Origin: Dictyocoela muelleri
Taxonomy: Eukaryota > Microsporidia
Direction of reading: 5' to 3'
Assembly (NCBI GenBank): GCA_016256075.1
Contig: SDVU01000621.1
Location: forward strand, 1 to 11,822
DNA: 11,822 bases
Shown: one piece after another, positions 8,919 through 11,822 of the stretch
Position numbering within the stretch: position 1 is the stretch's first letter
Layout of the letters: the number at the start of each line of letters is the position of its first letter
Notes under the pieces: generated by a model
What the model saw: the letters and a program-made list of their open reading frames with translations, nothing else
Told to the model about the DNA's origin: nothing
Database searches by the model: none
Program-made: the position numbers and the translations under genes

Positions 8919-9325
8919 CTACCGCTGTCTGTGACCTTTGGTTATTCGTGTTTAAATAATACGCACTTTCTAAGCTACTAAAAATCCCAGCTGTATACTC
9001 ACTTTTCGTTTTATCAATGACTCAGCAGGATACAGATAATTAGTGGCCTTTCATGAATTTTTAATTTTCAATGCTTTTTGCCGAGATGCGTCGCCGCATT
9101 CATCCCCATACCTAAGAGAGCCCCTTCTACTTCGTTTTCATATTATACCGAGTCTTAATCTGCTATACCACATTGGAACAACTGTATATTAATACTATAT
9201 TTCTATAGTTTTTGACTGCTTAATGTCATTCCCTCATTATTTATTAAAGAGTGACGTCACCGGGATTCGAACCACGACACTTAAATTTTACATTCAAGAG
9301 TGTTAACCACTAAGGTAGCTGGCTC
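8890..9325 (-). mobile_element. tRNA-headed SINE-like block
   Basis: The minus strand begins at about 9325 with a tRNA-related head: an A-box-like TACCTTAGTGG (9317-9307) and a perfect B box GGTTCGAATCC (9273-9263). The spacing is as in a tRNA gene, so RNA polymerase III could start here. About 360 bp of body follows, clearly richer in G+C than its surroundings (for example GGCGACGCATCTCGGC, and CAACTCTCCGGGTTGG near the far end). No tail repeat is obvious, and the left boundary overlaps the coding remnant at 8745-8918. It lies within the pogo-like element and directly beside the GTCTATAAC array. Confidence 0.45.
9252..9325 (-). pseudogene. tRNA-related sequence (SINE head), not a working tRNA
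   Basis: The A-box-like and B-box sequences and the T-loop (TTCGAAT) are present. However, the acceptor ends pair poorly, the T stem has mismatches, and the anticodon arm would have a long hairpin instead of a 7-base loop. I therefore read it as a tRNA-derived promoter of a SINE, not a tRNA gene, and no anticodon can be assigned. Confidence 0.55.
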
Positions 9326-9335
9326 AAAATGTGTC

Positions 9336-9425
9336 TATAACTCTATAAAAATGTGTCTATAAATTTTCAAGAAATGGGTCTATAACTTTGGAAAATAGGT
9401 CTAAAACTAGCAAAAGCCCGTATAA
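9336..9425. repeat. GTCTATAAC-type minisatellite in the pogo-like element
   Basis: About four units of ~21 bp, for example TCTATAAAAATGTGTCTATA, AAGAAATGGGTCTATAAC and GGAAAATAGGTCTAAAAC. They closely resemble the array at 4795-4910 in the foldback, in the same orientation relative to the right end of each element. Confidence 0.7.
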
Positions 9426-9711
9426 AAGACGAACCGTCTAATTTAAAATAGAACAGAATAGCTCTTTGAGAGTGAACATAAGACGGCGACACATTAAGCA
9501 AAACAATGTTAACAGTTATATATTCATGCTCCAAAGCTTAAATCGTTTGTACACTATTTATTTTCTAGATTAAAATTACAATGCTTATTTTGGTTCTTTT
9601 AGCAGCTTTCGGTGTAATTCTATAAAATTCCTGCTATCAAAAAACGAAGATGTGAGATGTTCTTTTTGGTTTTATAAAATTCTAGCATTAAATAAAGTAA
9701 TATGTAATATC
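9426..9711. other. Non-coding spacer with a degenerate direct repeat
   Basis: No gene is seen. Two related segments occur at about 9622-9645 (TATAAAATTCCTGCTATCAA) and 9673-9695 (TATAAAATTCTAGCATTAAA), each preceded by a GT-rich stretch. This suggests an old duplication of about 50 bp. Confidence 0.4.
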
Positions 9712-9882
9712 ATGTCAATAAGATTGCAAGATGGCGTCAATAAAAAACAAAGCGGTGGCGATAAAATTGCAAGATAGTGCCAAAAAAATGCAATGTGGTG
9801 TTAATAAAAATACAATGTGATGTTAAAAAATGAAATGTGGTGTCAATTATAATGCAATTTCGTGTCAATAAAATAAAATACT
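9712..9882. repeat. 22-bp minisatellite in the pogo-like element (about 7-8 units)
   Basis: The consensus is near GCAATGTGGTGTTAATAAAA followed by AT, with units of 19-25 bp and more divergence than the foldback arrays. Aligned to the foldback unit GCAAGGAGGTGAATATAATA plus AT, about 16 of 22 positions agree and the length is the same. Confidence 0.75.
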
Positions 9883-10319
9883 CTGTAAAAAAGAGTGCCG
9901 ATTATCCGGAATTGTGCTGATTTCCTAAAAAGGCACAGATTTAACTTAGAATCCAGGTCTAATTTAAAACTTACAAACGTAAAAATGCCGATTATTTGGG
10001 GGTGCCGATTATCCGGGGGTGCCGATTATCCGGGGTTCACTGTAGTCCCTTTTCCGAACAAGGCCCAAAATTGGTAAGTTAAATAAATTCTTTAAATAAA
10101 TAGATTTTATTGTAAATTTGGGTTTATTTATTTTTTCGTTATTGTTTTGGTATTGGCATGGTTTATTTTCGTATATTGGTTTTAGGTAATATTGGTTTGT
10201 CATTATTGGGGATGTATATGTAATTTAGGTTGCCTATATAGTTTACATGAAACTTATTTAGATTAATTTAAAGCAAATTAATCAATAGTTGGTTCTGAAA
10301 CATTTATAGTGATATAATC

Positions 10320-10698
10320 TTTCCGGAACAGTATTATTTGTCAAATATATTAATCCATGTTTACTATAAGCAAAAATATCACATGGAAGGATATCCCAGG
10401 TAAATAGATTTGTTTGGTATCACAGACACCTCTATCTCACCATCTAAATTTCATGTGCGTGTAGTCTCTGATAGGCGTACTGAAACATTGATTCTAATAA
10501 TATCTGAAATTTGCAGACCCGATACAATTATTTAGTGTGATCAATGGAGTGCGTATAAATCTCTGTTATATTTATAGTCACAAAATTGAGAATTCTCTCA
10601 TAAATTTTGTTAATCAGAGAAATGATGTTCATACGCAAAATATAGAATCAGTATGGAATAAATTGCAGAACAAATTAAAGAAAATGACGAGGATATAG
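10320..10698 (+). pseudogene. Merlin-family (IS1016/ISXO2-like) transposase, decayed, central and C-terminal part
   Basis: The enzyme would cut and paste Merlin elements with a DDE catalytic core. In the frame from 10365 the sequence KYHMEGYPR, a stop, then LFGITDTSISPSKFH, VRVVSDRRTETLILIIS and EICRPDTII, a stop, then CDQWSAYKSL follows the Merlin/IS1016 pattern, with the second catalytic Asp in the DQW block. A different frame from 10579 gives NFVNQRNDVHTQNIESVWNK, with the third catalytic residue in QNIE. Weak upstream sequence at about 10325-10380 (KYINPCLL) sits where the first catalytic Asp belongs but shows Asn. In-frame stops lie at 10401, 10533 and 10575, with a frame change between 10577 and 10579. 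The N-terminal zinc ribbon was not found. The gene is dead and older than the Merlin at 11603. Confidence 0.8.
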
Positions 10699-10699
10699 T

Positions 10700-11408
10700 C
10701 TGGTGATTTGTAACTATATTTAAATTTCATGATCTACAAATCATGTTATAACAACGATGATTTTTGAGAATTTTAAAATATATTTAATAAAACGAGCAGT
10801 TCCCAATAATCTTAAGTTAATTTATTTAAATATTAAAAATAATCTCTTTTATTTATTAGAATTAGAAAATAATAAAATATGATTATTTATTTAATTATTT
10901 TAATTAATTAAATTTATAATATTTAAAATAAATTAATCACAAATTGATTTTTTTTCGATGGGAGAAAAAATCTTAGCTTTTAAATGGGAAAACCCCAAAA
11001 ATCCAATTAAATTTAATAAACATAATAATCCGAGAAATGTTTACATCTATTACAATCGTAATATAATTTTAATTTATTTTGATTATTTAGAAGATTGAAA
11101 GGTTATAAAATCGAGAATTTAACAGCAAATATTTACATTTTGAGAAAAAAAATAAAATTGTGACATATTTTTAAATAAAAAGTTTGATTTATTTTGTTTT
11201 TTATTAAAAAATTAATTATTTATTAAAACATTTGACAGTTCAATTTTAAATGATAGATATAGATTTAGTGATTTTTTATAATGGATCACAAAATTGAGAT
11301 GATCTGAGAAAATTCATCACAATAATCAAATTAATATAACTAGTAGTCAAAATATAGTCAATATGCATTTTAATTTTTATTTGTAAAATAAATCAATTAA
11401 AATCAATA
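10700..11408. other. A+T-rich interval with no gene seen
   Basis: Long A/T runs (for example 10840-10940) and no frame with a recognisable motif. The motif TCACAAAATTGAGA occurs at 10578 and again at 11286, with partial similarity after it. This could be a trace of a second degraded copy of the Merlin 3' region or chance. I found neither Merlin terminal repeats nor the second hAT end here. Confidence 0.45.
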
Positions 11409-11416
11409 GTCTAGAA

Positions 11417-11490
11417 CAAGGGGGGTAAACTGCGGCCTGCGGGCCAAGTCCCGCCATTAGAATTATTTTGCGGTCCGCAATAAAAAAAAT
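11417..11490 (+). mobile_element. hAT-type transposon terminus, G+C-rich
   Basis: The sequence CAAGGGGGGTAAACTGCGGC at 11417, followed by CTGCGGGCC and later TTGCGGTCCGCAA (11468-11480), closely resembles the CAGGGGTGG-CAAACTGCGGCCCGCGGGCC ends of animal hAT elements. The eight bases before it, GTCTAGAA (11409-11416), fit the preferred 8-bp hAT target nTnTAGAn. The G+C content contrasts sharply with the neighbourhood. The opposite end and the second copy of the target are not in the window, and the right limit is set only by the end of the G+C-rich part. Confidence 0.55.
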
Positions 11491-11602
11491 CCCAAATTAT
11501 CTGGAATATCTAACTTTAAATTATAAAAAAGTTGGTCTAATGTTGCATACTGTAGGGCAAAAAAGGGGGTCTAGTTTTTTTTCATAAATACCCCTTTTAC
11601 CA

Positions 11603-11822
11603 ATGTTGAGAAATTTTTTAAAACAAATATTTGAAGAAGTGTGTGAAGAAAAAAAGAAGAGTCTGAAGTGCTTGAATTGTGGGAGTGGTATACACATTAA
11701 TGATAGTAAAAAATTGATTTTTCGTTGCTCTTGGCCACCTTGCAAGAAAAAAATAAACTTATTATCCAATACGTTGTTTGATTTTAACAGAATATCTATT
11801 GAAATAAAACTTGCACTTATCC
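11603..11822 (+). CDS. Merlin-family (IS1016/ISXO2-like) transposase, N-terminal part, runs off the window
   Basis: The frame is open from ATG at 11603 to the window end (73 codons). After a charged leader it shows a zinc ribbon, KCLNCGSG (Cys23, Cys26) and FRCSWPPCKKKINLLSNTLF (Cys42, Cys47). The ISXO2-like signature linker INLLSNTLFDFNRISIEIKL follows and leads into the catalytic domain beyond 11822. The ribbon should bind the element's terminal repeats. The start is chosen as the only in-frame ATG ahead of the ribbon. CCCC lies 10-13 bases upstream, which recalls the CCC/GGG-like motifs close to microsporidian start codons. All key residues seen are intact, so this copy may be active, but the DDE core cannot be judged. 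The frame on the opposite strand (11521-11769) is its shadow. Confidence 0.85.
   Translation, partial: MLRNFLKQIFEEVCEEKKKSLKCLNCGSGIHINDSKKLIFRCSWPPCKKKINLLSNTLFDFNRISIEIKLALI

Larger units (their letters stand above)
8469..10042 (-). mobile_element. Pogo-like TA-flanked DNA transposon, composite and non-autonomous (1,574 bp)
   Basis: The left end CAGTGAACCCCGGAAAATCG at 8469 is the inverted match of the right end ending at 10042 (CAGTGAACCCCGGATAATCG on the minus strand), with TA at 8467-8468 and 10043-10044. The subterminal motif GTGCCGATTATCCGGGG is present three times near the right end (9895-10035), and a related form occurs near 8525-8580. Such motifs are typical transposase binding sites of pogo/Tigger elements. 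Inside, from the right: a 22-bp minisatellite, a unique stretch, a GTCTATAAC minisatellite, a SINE-like block, and a short coding remnant that may be the transposase tail. It looks like an internally rebuilt pogo element. Ends and target duplication are direct observations; the superfamily follows from them. Confidence 0.75.
8414..10072. mobile_element. Short hairpin MITE (about 83 bp) split by a pogo-like insertion
   Basis: The sequence ATTTTGCTTTTGTTCGGAAA at 8414 and the reverse complement of the end at 10072 (ATTTTGGGCCTTGTTCGGAA) form an imperfect inverted repeat of about 28 bp, ending in GGACT on each side. If the TA-flanked insert 8469-10042 and one TA are set aside, the remainder is a compact hairpin with an A+T-rich loop. 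A third copy of the stem is at 7048-7077. Family is unknown. The GGGCCTTGTTCGG form recalls Harbinger/Tourist MITEs, but no 3-bp target duplication is evident. Confidence 0.55.

Noticed and set aside
9252-9325. Functional tRNA gene
   Set aside because: The acceptor and T stems pair poorly and no 7-base anticodon loop can be drawn. Only the internal promoter boxes are good.
7048-10072. A single 3-kb transposon bounded by the GTTCG motif at 7048 and its inverted copy at 10072
   Set aside because: The copy at 8414 pairs at least as well with the end at 10072 and gives a compact hairpin element. No target duplication supports the larger unit.
10009-10203. Minus-strand 64-codon frame across the pogo-like right end
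   Set aside because: It crosses a transposon boundary and includes terminal repeat sequence. No motif supports it.
11521-11769. Minus-strand 82-codon frame
   Set aside because: It is the antisense shadow of the Merlin transposase zinc ribbon, whose motifs are unmistakable on the plus strand.

Overview
This window is a graveyard of transposable elements in a very A+T-rich eukaryotic genome. I see no intact host gene. The families present are a Ty3/Gypsy LTR retroelement fossil, a MULE with a FLYWCH zinc finger, Merlin transposases, TA-flanked elements ending in CAGT or CAACGG, a tRNA-headed SINE-like block and a hAT-type terminus. Such a mix in DNA this poor in G+C, with no visible introns, best fits a large-genome microsporidian. 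An A+T-rich small metazoan such as a myxozoan is a real alternative. The taxon is inference.

Layout, left to right. 1-114: right end of a TA-flanked, CAGT-type element. 327-592: palindromic MITE. 620-1250: RNase H part of a minus-strand Gypsy fossil. 1256-2810: decayed minus-strand MULE. 2820-3078: second reverse-transcriptase portion of the same Gypsy fossil. 3081-5264: 2.2-kb foldback element of minisatellite arrays, TA-CAGT...ACTG-TA. 5267-7040: first reverse-transcriptase portion, protease and gag-like part of the Gypsy fossil. 7048-7266: copy of a short GTTCGRAAAG motif and a 27-bp tandem repeat. 7262-7839: unidentified broken coding remnant, possibly more gag. 8414-10072: ~83-bp hairpin MITE split by a 1,574-bp pogo-like element (8469-10042), which holds a G+C-richer SINE-like block and minisatellites. 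10320-10698: dead plus-strand Merlin transposase. 10700-11410: A+T-rich DNA with no gene seen. 11417-11490: hAT-type terminus. 11603-11822: open 5' end of a second Merlin transposase, running off the window.

The order of events can be read from the nesting. The Gypsy fossil is oldest, and the MULE and the foldback later entered its pol region. The pogo-like element entered the hairpin MITE. The most notable observation is that the foldback and the pogo-like element carry the same two minisatellite families, in the same order and orientation relative to their right ends. This suggests a family of satellite-bearing, CAGT-ended elements. The only frame that looks possibly alive is the Merlin at the right edge.
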